DNA of 64,000 bases from contig OZ025871.1 of the NCBI GenBank assembly GCA_964019415.1, forward strand, positions 3,297,629 through 3,361,628, in the 5' to 3' direction. Under the pieces are notes generated by a model, which saw only the letters and a program-made list of their open reading frames with translations, was not told where the DNA came from and searched no databases. This stretch comes from Ianthella basta (taxonomy: Eukaryota; Porifera; Demospongiae; Verongiida; Ianthellidae). The translations under genes were made by a program, and so were the position numbers. This document shows, piece by piece, positions 54,060 through 64,000 of the stretch (positions within the stretch are counted from its first letter, which is position 1; each line of letters starts with the position of its first letter).

Positions 54060-54895
54060 TATTTTGACAGGAAAGCCCCATCAGCCTTATATGGGCTGGT
54101 CTGCCTGGGGGTACTGCAGACACACTTACAATAGACAAAGGAGATGGATGCACAGAATGTCATAATAGATTAGTGAATGAACTTGTTATGCTAGCTAAGG
54201 GTCAGAATGTTTGTGGACCACATTAGAATGATTGTTCCCTAAGCGATTGTCTTACAGATTTCTTAAAAGCAGTGTCAAACTGAATACTTCTGATGTCCTC
54301 TGGGAGGGACTTGGGGTCCCCTAAATGTAAATGATCTCCTGTACAGATCTGTGTTGATGCAAAACAGGTGCAGTTTCTTAAATCCCCTTATCCTCCTACA
54401 TCCAGCTACCTCGTTGCTCACAATTATGTCCTTCATCAATTCTGGACCTTGCCTGTTGACACATTGGTGCACAACAGCCAGTCTGAACAGTCTCCTTCTC
54501 TCTGTCGATGGGATCCACCCGAGGGCTTCTCTCGGTTCAGCACTAGGTGTTTGGGGTGGTTTGGATAATATCAAACGCATCCCATGGTTCTGTACCCATT
54601 CTACTTTCTGCTGCAGTTCTTTTGTGCACTCTTGCCAGACTACTGAGCAATAGTCTAAGTGTGGAAGCAGCAGGGCGTTGTAAACTTTCTTCTTCATTTC
54701 AGCTGGCAGCACATTCCTTAACCTCTGCAGCTTGGCATTTCCTCCTCAGTGATGCAACATGTTCCCTCCATGTCAATCTATCAACAATACTGACACCCAG
54801 ACACTTGACCAGCTGTTGGTGGAGGAGACTCTCGTTCACTTTACTCTTAACTAGGAGTACTGACCCTGGTCTGAAATTCCTAATGTTCACACTAC
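54060..54895 (-). mobile_element. Truncated LINE, RT C-terminal half
   Basis: Read downward, VKCLGVSIVDRLTWREHV is the segment after the RT catalytic core. A frame change follows, then YNALLLPHLDYCSVVWQ and a post-RT region to 54275. The 3' UTR is about 54270-54060 (it includes CCCCCAGGCAGACCAGCCCA on the minus strand), ending near short GATA/GATT-like repeats. Catalytic YADD and endonuclease are absent. A poly-C run borders the 5' side. Confidence 0.7.
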
Positions 54896-54909
54896 CCCCC
54901 CCCCCCCCC
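54893..54909 (+). repeat. Poly-C tract
   Basis: Uninterrupted C run at the truncated 5' side of the LINE fragment. Confidence 0.9.
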
Positions 54910-55059
54910 TTTGTACCGGGGTCACATTGGCTGACTTCATTCTTGAGGATGTTGTGGCTGCAGAAGTGTCAGGTAAGAGTTTTCGGTATGCCATGCAGTC
55001 ACACTAGGAGCGCCATGACATAATGTGTCTGATTTCAGTTATTCGATACTATATATCAA

Positions 55060-56330
55060 TCAGGGGCATCCCTGTACTGGAGAGAAACTGGTCGTGAGCT
55101 GAGGGCGCTATAGTGGTCCAGGTGAGTCATCTGAGAACTGAGCGACGTTAGCTAATATTGGCGGCCTACTGATCCTGCATCCCTGATGAATAATCAGCGC
55201 AAAAATTTTAGACTATTAATAATTTTCGTCGATCGTCCTTACCCTTTTCGGTAGTGACAAGGGTATATCGAACTAGAATGAGCTTCAGTAACTTCAAGAA
55301 AATGTGATGTATATGTCTATTAATACCCCACAGTGCAAGTTGCAATCTGCGCATGCAGTATATGCGCCAGTGTTTCTATGAACAAGACCACCAGGGCAAG
55401 TTGCCGAGACAGCTACCCTGGCCCAAAATAGCACTGAAACATTGCAGTCTACCTGTGTACCCACATCTCTATATATGTTACGCGCATACCTCCAACTATT
55501 GCGTATGTATGTTATATAAAGGTCAGTTAGAATTGGCCCATAGGTGGCTGCCTTTTAGACAGGCTACATGCACTGCAATGATTTAGGGCGATTTCGTTCG
55601 CGATCTATCTATCTGGTGGAACCTTTGTCCCTGCTCTTCTCGGTCGCTCGGGCGCACGGCAGCGGATGGCCGCCAAACTTGCCCTGCAGCCCAGCACTGC
55701 GATGAGGTAGGGTGTTCGGAAGTTTGGGCATTCGTTATTGGCCTACGGTCGAGAGGAGGAAGCGGCGAACGCATTTTTTTGAGATAGTCGTTCGCCGAGC
55801 CTTTCTAGCGTACGGGGTTAAGCTCAAGGCTTGCCAAAGGCGTGGACATTGCAGTTAGCTATAACATAATACTGTGAATTGGAACCTATCTAAGATGGTC
55901 ACTGTGCCGCAGTATAGGCAGGCTACCTCTCTAAAACAGCAGGCCACCTCTCTAAAACAGCCAGCCTCCCTGCCCCCAAATAGCAGTAAAACATTGCAAT
56001 CTATAGCTACCTCTGAAGAGCAGTCACCTCTCTATTAAGGTCAGTTAGAACTGCCCCACAGGTGGCTGTTTTAGACAGGTTACAGTGTGATGTGATTTCG
56101 ACGATATTATGCATAATTACTATTTAATAGTCATAGTAGAATGATGATTAATTTAGAGCAGCAGAGTACTAGTGTTTTTCTTAATATTACTAAGGCACTA
56201 AGGCAATAGTCGATAGTGCCACTATCTGATATGAGTCAATAGTTTCGCAATTTGATATGAGTTGATAGTTTTGCAAATGAATTTGATATGAGTGAAGATA
56301 AAGTAAAACAAATTTATGGAAGTAAATTTT
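55060..56330 (+). repeat. P450 3'-flank repeat, diverged partial copies
   Basis: Two partial copies of the flank family, about 55060-55590 and 55840-56330, share words with 47090-47600 (GGTGAGTCATC, AACATTGCAGTCTACC, CACAGGTGGCTG). Between them, 55600-55835 is GC-rich and CpG-rich, unlike its surroundings, with no recognised gene. Confidence 0.6.
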
Positions 56331-56689
56331 GGGAAGCCCGGAGGCTGTTAGAGCATTGTGCAGTTTCAAAGATATCAGTTTGATGTATGTCAAGTTCTAT
56401 CGAGGGGATTGAGTGCTTGCAGTCTGCATAGCTACATAAGTGATAAATCCAAGAATATGGGTCCTGCAGCTAGCTGCTACATTGAAACACATAATGTATT
56501 GCATGGAAGAGCAGGAGGGCCTAGATTCTAGAGCACAGCAAAGTAGATGAGTAGCAAGCAATTTGCAAGGATAAACCTAATAACTAGTGTACAGAGCACG
56601 ACATGCAACAAAGCAGAAAGATGGAAAAATTGTAAGGCTGTGCCTGTGGGTGTAAAGGGGAAGCTGAAGAGCTGGAATGGGCATGCAGT
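56331..56689. other. Spacer without a recognisable gene
   Basis: Nothing beyond short open frames is seen. Confidence 0.4.
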
Positions 56690-56950
56690 AGTTGAGGTGC
56701 AGCAAAATGTTGGCAGATATAGGGATGATGAAAACATATTCAAAGTCAGCGCATGATAATGACCTAGGTTTTGCATGGACCTCCTCCTTGTTGCATGAAC
56801 CGGCTGCCCCCCTTCTTTGCATGGACCAGCTCTCCTTCTTGTTCCTACGGTTTTTCGCCAGGTGGTTTTGCCATACCTTGCAAGTACACACTGCACCATC
56901 CCTACATCTGCCCTTGTTTTTGGAGGAAACATTTTTACACACCCTTGTTT
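56690..56950. repeat. Dispersed repeat, third copy
   Basis: Diverged relative of 12235-12480 and 22505-22740, sharing AAAATGTTGGCAGAT, CAAAGTCAGCGCATG and GGAGGAAACATTTTTACAC, with an insertion in the middle. Confidence 0.6.
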
Positions 56951-57479
56951 CTCTACTTTTTATGGAATGCAAATTACTCATGGGCCAGTCAATTTTTAAG
57001 GCTTCCAAACAAAAGTGGCAACAAAGGGACATTCTCTGAATCATGGCAGGGTGTGTGCTACCATAGACACACGTGTGTGTCAATGGTAGCACAATGTGGG
57101 TTGTGTCTGAGTGGGCATCCTAGGGTAGGCTGTGGCAAGTGGGTCAAAGATATATTACAATTACCTATGTTTTGATAGGTTGAGAGTTAGTTGTGATGCA
57201 GGCTAGGACAGCAGAACAGGGGGGTTAGGGGCTGTAGCCCCTCCCCAATAAATACTTGATCCAGGTAATCTTGTCCATAGGTTCAGCCTGGATTCGTCAC
57301 CTAGCAGCTCTTATAGCTAAACCCAATCTTCGTTCACTGTCAGGAGGGATATGCTGGCTATACAGCTACCCACACCACAGGGGATCTAGATGTAGCTATG
57401 GCCCCTACATACAAGAGAGTTGCACCATATATACCTACACCCCTGAAATTGATTGCTACTGATGACTGTAATGTTGAGC
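56951..57479. other. Spacer without a recognisable gene
   Basis: Contains GGGGCTGTAGCCCCTCCCC near 57220-57245, a short hairpin. No exon supported. Confidence 0.4.
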
Positions 57480-57798
57480 AGCAACTACCACTGTGTGGTA
57501 CTGCCTTATCCTCATACACAGGCCATCTTCACACAATTACTCGATAGGGCCTGCTTGTACTAATTGTACCAGTAAATTGACCTCTACAATATTTTACTTA
57601 CCATATGCTCCTGTTATAAGGAAAACACTACTCACTCAATACAGAATGAAACGGAGATGCAATAAAGACACAGAGGTCAATGGGATTCCAATAAAGGAAG
57701 GCTGCCTTGTTGCCATTCCTCAGTATTACTTGCACTACAGAGAGGACTACTGGACTGATCCAAAGGTTTTCAACCCTGAAAGGTTACGTAGTGACCCT

Positions 57799-57885
<87 letters not shown>

Positions 57886-58295
57886 CACACACACACACAC
57901 ACACACACATGCACACACCACCATCAGACTGATAGATTAACCAATACATGTACCACTCACAGGCACAAGCATTTTACACCATTTCATATGACACATGACT
58001 ATAGCACACACGCACACGCACACGCGCACGCACACACGCACACATGCACACACACACACACACACACACTATCAAGTAACACAGCGGCTAGTTTCTAAGT
58101 GTATACCGACATGCCTGTACATAATGCTATAATATTGCTGTGACATAGTTTGTAATAGTGGCTACATCACTCAACAGTGTTATCACCGCACTGTACCTTC
58201 TCCAATCATTATAGATCCCACTAGAGCTGGAAGCAGGCAGCGTTGCAATGGGCCTCAAGGATGCCATTTACCTGGTCTTTGAAGAAAGGCAGTGA
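57480..58295 (+). pseudogene. P450 gene D: 3' fragment lacking the haem exon
   Basis: Homology with gene C begins in intron 10 (about 57480). Exon 11 (57645-57782) and exon 13 (58215-58295, ending in the same EERQ and TGA) are open and correctly bordered. Exon 12, which carries the haem-ligating cysteine and FGSGPR, is missing together with the start of intron 12; CA-rich tracts (57801-57909 and 57995-58069) occupy the interval. Exons 1-10 are absent. Without anchor, I-helix, ExxR or haem loop no working enzyme is possible. Confidence 0.8.
57801..58069 (+). repeat. CA-rich tracts in P450 pseudogene D
   Basis: Two CA runs, 57801-57909 and 57995-58069, the second interrupted by CG steps. They lie where intron 11, exon 12 and part of intron 12 should be. 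Confidence 0.85.
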
Positions 58296-59339
58296 TACCA
58301 TGTAGAGTACATAGTAATAATAATAATGATATTATATCATAACCAGTCTGTGAAATAGGCTAGTAGAGATGTTAGCTTGTGACATTGTTGCTTCCTTGCT
58401 GCTGCACTCTAGACTGCCCACAAAAGTTCATTGAATGGCTGTGATTGCAAGTTATCTATTAATTGATTACCCGACATGGTGCTATTGAAAGATCTCTTTA
58501 TATAGCTATATAGCTATAGCTTCGACTGCTCTGCATCAGGCCACAATTCTGAATGAATCCAATGACGAATGATGTTAACTACTTCTCTACTCTGGCAACC
58601 ACACCTTCACTTCTCTAGAGAATGCAGAAGAGGATGAGTTAGGAGGCTCAGCCTGGCTGGCTATTAATATTTTCTATGCTAGCTAGACACGAACTGATTC
58701 ATCCTATACACACAGTTGAGAGGGGCCAATAGAGCATGATGTCCTACTAACAGTTCGTGCCAGTTCTTGCCAGTGCTGGCATGGTGTAAGAGTCCTTCAA
58801 TGCAGTGTTATATGGTATCAATTAACTAAGTTCATCATGTGCCAAGCACACTGGGGCAACTGTCCCTGTGCAGCACTGAACATATGTATACAGGGAAAAT
58901 AACAGAGTCGTAGGGTATATCAAGAGTCTTATATATAGAGTATAGTATTATGTCAAGTTTAGGTTAAGGTGCTGAGGCATCAGCAGCATCCTATACTGAG
59001 AAGAAACTGATTTTGAGTCGAAGGCACTATAGTCCTCAAGGTGAGTCATCACAGAATGAATTAAACGATAAAACTGAGCACGAGCATTGCAGCTAGTTAT
59101 AACATAATGCAATGAATTGGAACCTCTCTAAGATGGTCACTGTGTTAACTAGGCAGCCACCTTTCTAAAACACCCAGCCTACCTGTAATTCATGTACACT
59201 CCTCTCCATAGTCCCAAATAGCTGTAAAACATTGCAGTCTACCTCTGTAGAGCATCCATGTCTTTAAGGTCATTTAGAAATGGCCCACAGGTGGCTGTCT
59301 TAAGACAGGTTACACTGTAAAGGTTTGGTGCAATCTTTC
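58296..59339 (+). repeat. P450 3'-flank repeat, copy interrupted by the LTR element
   Basis: From about 58500 nearly identical to 46640-47450. It resumes after the LTR element at 63883. No gene inside. Confidence 0.75.
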
Positions 59340-59594
59340 TGTCATGTGTGTTATTTATTAATTGTTCTGATTGTTTACCTGTCACCTGTTATCTGATCGA
59401 GTGCTCACCTGTGTACTCACCTTTTAAGTAGTCACGTTCCTGGACTGAGTTGTAGTGTGGTTCAGTGTGCTTGGACTGAGTGTACTTGCTGCTTTTCCGA
59501 CTTCTTGTACTTGTTCAGTTGAGTTGATTGATAGTTCAATTGTTGTGATTGTTGTCGTTGTTCACTGTGACGTTTATCGGTCGACGACATCACA
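59340..59594 (+). repeat. 5' LTR (255 bp)
   Basis: TG...CA ends; 7 bp shorter than the 3' LTR owing to two small indels. Confidence 0.95.
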
Positions 59595-59625
59595 TAGTGG
59601 CGACGAAGGTGATAACGGATCTACG

Positions 59626-61728
59626 ATGGCAACAGCAGCTATCGGCAACCTTTCCTCCTTCAAAGAAGGTGACGACTGGTCCCAGTATGTGGAACGCTTG
59701 CAGTTCTACTTTCAAGTCAACGGCATCACCGAAGACGTTCAGAAACGGGCGACTTTCTTGCTGGTGGCGGGACCCGCAGTATACAAGCAGCTCAGCAGCC
59801 TCATCACGCCGGCGAAACCGGCCGACCTACTTTTTGAAAGGATTCTTGAGGCGCTAACCAAGTACTACAGTCCGCGGCCCTCCGAAATCGTGGAGCGGTT
59901 CAAGTTCCACAGTCGAGTCAGAAAGTCCGGTGAGTCAGTGTCAGCGTTCGTTTCCGAGCTCCGCTCGATGTCAAAGTTTTGCAATTTCGGTGCGACACTG
60001 GAGGATATGCTTCGTAACCGGCTGGTGTGCGGCATTAATGAGGAGCACATTCAAAAGAGGCTACTTTCAGAGCCCAATTTAACACTCCAGAGAGTAGTGG
60101 AGCTGTCGGAGAGCTTGGAAACGGCTGCCAAGAATGCACAAGAATTGCGAAGTGCAAAGCCGTCGCAGGAGACTGTTCTACCAGGGGAAGTTCATACCGT
60201 GGGCCCTCCTAAACGTCCTGCAGAGAGGCCCGAACTCACATGCTATCGGTGTGGTAAGAAGGGCCACACAGCTACAAAGTGCCGCTTCAAAGATGCTAAG
60301 TGCCACCATTGCGGGAAGGTGGGACACCTACAGTCTGTTTGCAGAAGCAAAACCAAGTCAAACTCAAAGCCTGCTCGAGACCGTCAGAGAGTCTCAGTGC
60401 GTCAGGTTACAGAGCAGGAGGATGAAGAGTATCCTCTCTTTGCCGTACAGAGTGCCCGTACAAAACCTTGGGTAATCACAGTGGATGTAGAAGGTCAGTC
60501 TCTAGAAATGGAGGTGGACACAGGAGCATCACTGTCGTTGATTTCGGTAGAGACTCACAGACGTCTTCTATCACACAAGCAACTGAAAGAACCACACGTG
60601 AAAGCATACACCTACTCTGGGCAACCTATTCAAGTTATGGGGACCCTGGATGTGGATGTGTGTTACGATGGTCAACAAGCTCTCCTCCCACTTGCAGTTG
60701 TCCAGGGAGATGGTCCGAGCCTCCTTGGGAGAGATTGGTTACAGCAGATCCAACTCGACTGGAAAGGGATATTCCAGATGGAAACAAGTCCACTGGAGAG
60801 TTTGCTGCAGCGCAAGAAAGCCCTTTTCCAGCCTGGCCTCGGCACTCTGAAAGGATTCAAGGAAAAGATTCATGTTGACCCTACAGCCACGCCAAAGTTC
60901 TGCAAGGCAAGACCCGTTTCCTATGCTTTCCGAGGCAAGGTTGAGGAGGAGCTGGAACGATTGACAAAGGAGGGGATTGTTGAGCCAGTTCAGTTTGCTG
61001 ACTGGGCAGTGCCCATTGTACCTGTCCTCAAGAGTGACAAGGAGTCTCTTCGTCTGTGTGGGGACTACAAGTTGACTGTGAATCAGGCTGCGAAACTTGA
61101 CCAGTACCCCATTCCTCGAGTGGAAGATCTATTTTCAGCTCTCTCTGGTGGGAAGTCATTCTCAAAGCTTGACATGAGCCAAGCCTACCAGCAGATAGAA
61201 CTCGATGAGGAATCTAAGCAATTTGTGGTGGTGAACACCCACAAAGGCCTTTTTCGGTACAATCGACTACCATTTGGAGTGTCATCGGCTCCTGTGATCT
61301 TTCAGCGTGTTATGGAGAGCCTTTTACAGGGATTGTCAGGAGTAGTGGTGTACCTTGATGACATCCTAGTGACTGGCAGAACAGAAGAAGAGCATCTGTC
61401 ACGACTGGAGGAAGTGCTGACCCGCCTGGAACAAGCAGGCCTCCGGTTAAAACGAAGCAAATGCCAGTTCATGGTTTCCTCAGTGGTATACCTGGGCCAC
61501 AAGGTGGATTCCGAGGGGTTGCACCCTAATCCTGACAAGGTGAAGGCAGTCGTGGAAGCACCCAGACCCAGTAACGTGACTGAACTGAAGTCATTTTGTA
61601 CTATGGAAGGTTCTTGCCAAACCTCTCCACAACTCTCGCCCCACTCTATGCCTTGCTTCGTGAGGGTACTCCTTGGAAGTGGAGCAGAAGTGCCAACGAA
61701 GCTTTTCTTGCTGCAAAGGAATTACTGA
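59626..61728 (+). CDS. Gypsy Gag-protease-RT frame (interrupted)
   Basis: The frame is open upstream of 59626 too, but that part is LTR, so this ATG (MATAAIG) is chosen. Gag-like region about residues 1-190. Two CCHC zinc knuckles start near residues 206 and 226 (CYRCGKKGHTATKC, CHHCGKVGHLQSVC). Aspartic protease DTGAS is near 298. Reverse transcriptase has RLCGDYK, LDMSQAYQQ, LPFGVSSAP and the catalytic YLDD near 576. At about 61590-61600 the RT-RNase H link is broken by a short deletion (about 13 bases by the usual family spacing), and the frame then runs 40 unrelated codons to a stop. Role: particle formation and copying of element RNA in the cell. Confidence 0.9.
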   Translation: MATAAIGNLSSFKEGDDWSQYVERLQFYFQVNGITEDVQKRATFLLVAGPAVYKQLSSLITPAKPADLLFERILEALTKYYSPRPSEIVERFKFHSRVRKSGESVSAFVSELRSMSKFCNFGATLEDMLRNRLVCGINEEHIQKRLLSEPNLTLQRVVELSESLETAAKNAQELRSAKPSQETVLPGEVHTVGPPKRPAERPELTCYRCGKKGHTATKCRFKDAKCHHCGKVGHLQSVCRSKTKSNSKPARDRQRVSVRQVTEQEDEEYPLFAVQSARTKPWVITVDVEGQSLEMEVDTGASLSLISVETHRRLLSHKQLKEPHVKAYTYSGQPIQVMGTLDVDVCYDGQQALLPLAVVQGDGPSLLGRDWLQQIQLDWKGIFQMETSPLESLLQRKKALFQPGLGTLKGFKEKIHVDPTATPKFCKARPVSYAFRGKVEEELERLTKEGIVEPVQFADWAVPIVPVLKSDKESLRLCGDYKLTVNQAAKLDQYPIPRVEDLFSALSGGKSFSKLDMSQAYQQIELDEESKQFVVVNTHKGLFRYNRLPFGVSSAPVIFQRVMESLLQGLSGVVVYLDDILVTGRTEEEHLSRLEEVLTRLEQAGLRLKRSKCQFMVSSVVYLGHKVDSEGLHPNPDKVKAVVEAPRPSNVTELKSFCTMEGSCQTSPQLSPHSMPCFVRVLLGSGAEVPTKLFLLQRNY

Positions 61729-63545
61729 CCTCCTCGGATGTGTTGGTGCATTTTGACCCCGAGATGGATCTCCTGCTAGCCTGTGATGCATCTGCATACG
61801 GTGTGGGGGCTGTTCTCTCACACAAAATGCCAGACGGTTCAGAGAGGCCAATTGTGTTTGCGTCCAGGACCTTGACGAAAGTTGAAAGGAAGTACTCAGA
61901 GATCGAGAGAGAGGGTCTAGCCTGCATTTTTGGAGTGAAGAAGTTTCATACGTATCTCTTCGGTAAGCACTTCACCTCGCAGACAGATCACAAGGCACTC
62001 ATATCACTGTTCAGTGAACGTAAGTCGATTTCTCCCCAAGCTTCAGGTAGAATCCAACGATGGGCATTGGCTTTGGCTATGTACGAATATGAGATCGCTT
62101 TCAAGCCTACAGAAGCCCACAGCAACGCCGATGCAATGAGTAGATTACCATTGCCAGATCAGCCCATCAGCACACCACTGCCAGCTGAAACAGTCTGTAT
62201 GGTAGAGGGACTGTCACAGAGCCCAGTCTCAGCATACCAGATCAAGAGATGGACGAGAAAGGATCCTGTTCTGTCTCAAGTCTTGAGGTTTGTGGATAAG
62301 GGGTGGCCAGACAAGTGCCCCTCAGACAAGGAGATGAAACCATTTTGGTTTCGTCGGGAAGAACTGTCTATGCTTGACGGATGTGTACTTTGGGGATCTC
62401 GAGTCGTAGTGCCACTGCCTGGTCAAAAGCTCTTGTTACAGGAGTTACATGCTGGACATCAAGGCATGGCTAGGATGAAGAGCCTTGCCCGTACCTTCTT
62501 CTGGTGGCCCCATCTTGATTCTGAGATTGAAGCCATGGTAAAGGCTTGTGAGAAGTGTCAACAGAGCCGAGGATTGCCTCCTCAAGCCCCATTGAATCCG
62601 TGGAGTTGGCCAAATCGTCCATGGTCTCGACTTCACTTGGATTTTGCAGGACCATTGGAGAATCGCATGTTTCTTGTGTTGATTGACGCATACTCCAAGT
62701 GGATTGAAGTATTCCCAATGGCTGAAGCAACCTCTGCTGCTACCATACAGGAATTACGGACAACATTTGCACGCTGGGGATTACCTGACACAGTGGTCAC
62801 AGATAACGGCCCATGCTTCACAAGCGAGGAATTCGAGACCTTCCTCAGCAGAAACGGTATTCGGCATGTGAAGACAGTGCCATACCATCCAGCCTCAAAT
62901 GGACTAGCTGAACGTGCAGTGCAAGTTTTCAAAACTAGCTTCAAGAAGATGCGTGAAGGCACTGTTGCAGATCGGTTGGCAAGGGTTTTGTTTTCTTACC
63001 GTATCACTCCTCACAGCACCACTGGTTTATCACCAGCACAGCTATTGTGTGGCAGAAACCTGCACTCCCGTCTTGACTTTGTGCTGCCGGACCCAACAGC
63101 TAAAGTGGAAGCACAGCAACAGCGGCAGAAAGAGTCGCACGACCAACACTCTAGAACCCGCAAGTTTAGTGTCAATTATCAGGTCTATGCGTGCAACTTT
63201 CGTTCAGGCCAAGCCTGGCTGCCTGGTTCTATCTTGAAAGCCTCCGGACCTGTGTCATTTGTTGTTCGACTGTCAGATGGACGCGAGTGGACTCGGCATC
63301 AAGACCACATCCGTAAACGTCTTGATACGTCAACGGAGACTGAATGTGTTCCAGAGGGATCGTCTCTGTTACAGGGCTTGTTCACAGAGGATGACATTGC
63401 AATGCAAGCAGAATCAGACCCAGTTTCTGCACCATCACCTACTCAGACTTCACCCGGAAGCACAAGCGTGTCTCCTTCATCACAGCCCACTGTCCCTCGT
63501 TATCCTACTCGTGTTCGCGTACCACCTGACAGATACGGGTACTGA
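61596..63545 (+). CDS. Gypsy RNase H-integrase frame (downstream of the frameshift)
   Basis: The continuation of the same polyprotein in another frame, with no start of its own. It opens with YYGRFLPNLS (RT-RNase H link). RNase H has LACDASAYGVGAV and the TDHKAL stretch. The integrase zinc-binding region has HAGHQGMARM and CEKCQQSR, and its core has HLDFAGP, TDNGPCF and a Glu after PYHPASNG, fitting the D,D,E triad. The tail is Pro/Ser-rich, ending PDRYGY. It is open throughout, so the element carries one visible break. Confidence 0.9.
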   Translation: MYYGRFLPNLSTTLAPLYALLREGTPWKWSRSANEAFLAAKELLTSSDVLVHFDPEMDLLLACDASAYGVGAVLSHKMPDGSERPIVFASRTLTKVERKYSEIEREGLACIFGVKKFHTYLFGKHFTSQTDHKALISLFSERKSISPQASGRIQRWALALAMYEYEIAFKPTEAHSNADAMSRLPLPDQPISTPLPAETVCMVEGLSQSPVSAYQIKRWTRKDPVLSQVLRFVDKGWPDKCPSDKEMKPFWFRREELSMLDGCVLWGSRVVVPLPGQKLLLQELHAGHQGMARMKSLARTFFWWPHLDSEIEAMVKACEKCQQSRGLPPQAPLNPWSWPNRPWSRLHLDFAGPLENRMFLVLIDAYSKWIEVFPMAEATSAATIQELRTTFARWGLPDTVVTDNGPCFTSEEFETFLSRNGIRHVKTVPYHPASNGLAERAVQVFKTSFKKMREGTVADRLARVLFSYRITPHSTTGLSPAQLLCGRNLHSRLDFVLPDPTAKVEAQQQRQKESHDQHSRTRKFSVNYQVYACNFRSGQAWLPGSILKASGPVSFVVRLSDGREWTRHQDHIRKRLDTSTETECVPEGSSLLQGLFTEDDIAMQAESDPVSAPSPTQTSPGSTSVSPSSQPTVPRYPTRVRVPPDRYGY

Positions 63546-63615
63546 CTGTAACACTGATACTTTGTTACTCTTGCTGGGTTGTTGTGTTACTGTACTTTTT
63601 TAAGGGGGAGGGAGT

Positions 63616-63877
63616 TGTCATGTGTGTTATTTATTAATTGTTCTGATTGTTTACCTGTCACCTGTTATTATCTGATCGAGTGCTCACCTGTGTATTCACC
63701 TTTTAAGTGGTCACGTTCCTGGACTGAGTTGTAGTGTGTTTGGTTCAGTGTGCTTGGACTGAGTGTACTTGCTGCTTTTCCGACTTCTGGTACTTGTTCA
63801 GTTGAGTTGATTGATAGTTCAATTGTTGTGATTGTTGTCATTGTTCACTGTGACGTTTATCGGTCGACGACATCACA
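63616..63877 (+). repeat. 3' LTR (262 bp)
   Basis: Preceded by a purine-rich tract and followed by the CTTTC target duplication. Confidence 0.95.
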
Positions 63878-63882
63878 CTTTC

Positions 63883-64000
63883 TCCCAATAGCTACCTAGT
63901 ATAGTAACATACATCTAAGGAATAATAAGTAGAATTATGATTTGTTTAGACCAGAGCAATAGTGTTTTCTTACTATCACGAGAGTTACTAAGGCAATAGT
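63883..64000 (+). repeat. P450 3'-flank repeat, part beyond the LTR element
   Basis: Continues the copy broken at 59339 and matches 47450-47570 closely. Confidence 0.8.

Larger units (their letters stand above)
59340..63877 (+). mobile_element. Gypsy-type LTR retrotransposon
   Basis: LTRs 59340-59594 and 63616-63877 start TGTCATG and end CATCACA. They differ by about four substitutions and two small indels (3 and 4 bp), so the insertion is young. Target duplication CTTTC stands at 59335-59339 and 63878-63882; the empty site is kept near 47445. A primer-binding site TGGCGACGAAGGTG begins at 59598, three bases after the LTR. A polypurine tract AAGGGGGAGGGAG precedes the right LTR. Domain order Gag, protease, RT, RNase H, integrase is that of Gypsy (Ty3). 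No envelope-like frame follows the integrase. Confidence 0.95.

Overview
The window looks like nuclear DNA from an early-branching animal, most likely a demosponge. The evidence is short GT-AG introns, AT-rich spacers full of small repeats, a CARD/NACHT/LRR receptor gene, intronless-looking receptor copies of the 7TM type, clan-3 cytochrome P450 genes, and metazoan LINE and Gypsy elements. The taxon is an inference; no rRNA or mitochondrial marker is present.

Layout. (1) Positions 1-9.8 kb: a decayed array of one 7TM (GPCR-like) gene on the minus strand, with one intact copy (1779-2801) and at least six fragments. One fragment is split by a 5'-inverted LINE. Nearby is an 85-bp-arm palindromic insertion with a 12-bp target duplication. 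(2) 9.87-18.35 kb and 20.16-31.8 kb: a tandem segmental duplication. Each unit carries a complete 13-exon P450 gene (CYP3-like, 521 aa, plus strand) and ends in an old LINE C-terminal relic. The second unit gained a 3-kb LINE in intron 9; the first unit preserves the empty site. (3) 31.9-35.5 kb: a 73-bp-arm palindrome, a kinesin-8-like pseudogene relic and a 57-bp minisatellite. (4) 35.5-45.35 kb: one multi-exon NLR gene on the minus strand (N-myristoylation-type start, CARD-like exon, NACHT exon, eight LRR-type exons), with a GC-rich, possibly bidirectional promoter at 45.36-45.6 kb. (5) 45.6-46.35 kb: ankyrin-repeat remnant, cut off by a P450 3'-flank copy. (6) 47.8-53.5 kb: a third complete P450 gene. 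(7) 53.5-59.3 kb: LINE fragment, reiterated P450-flank repeats, and a P450 3' pseudogene lacking the heme-binding exon. (8) 59.34-63.88 kb: a nearly intact Gypsy LTR retrotransposon with a CTTTC target duplication inserted in a P450-flank copy.

Functionally the host genes are a 7TM receptor, three haem monooxygenases of the endoplasmic-reticulum type, and an intracellular innate-immune receptor. These are environment-facing gene classes that commonly expand by tandem duplication. Nothing in the sequence shows that they act in one pathway. Exon borders were set by eye from GT/AG sites, reading phase and agreement between paralogues. The three P450 models are consistent in every exon. The NLR model has one uncertain small exon.
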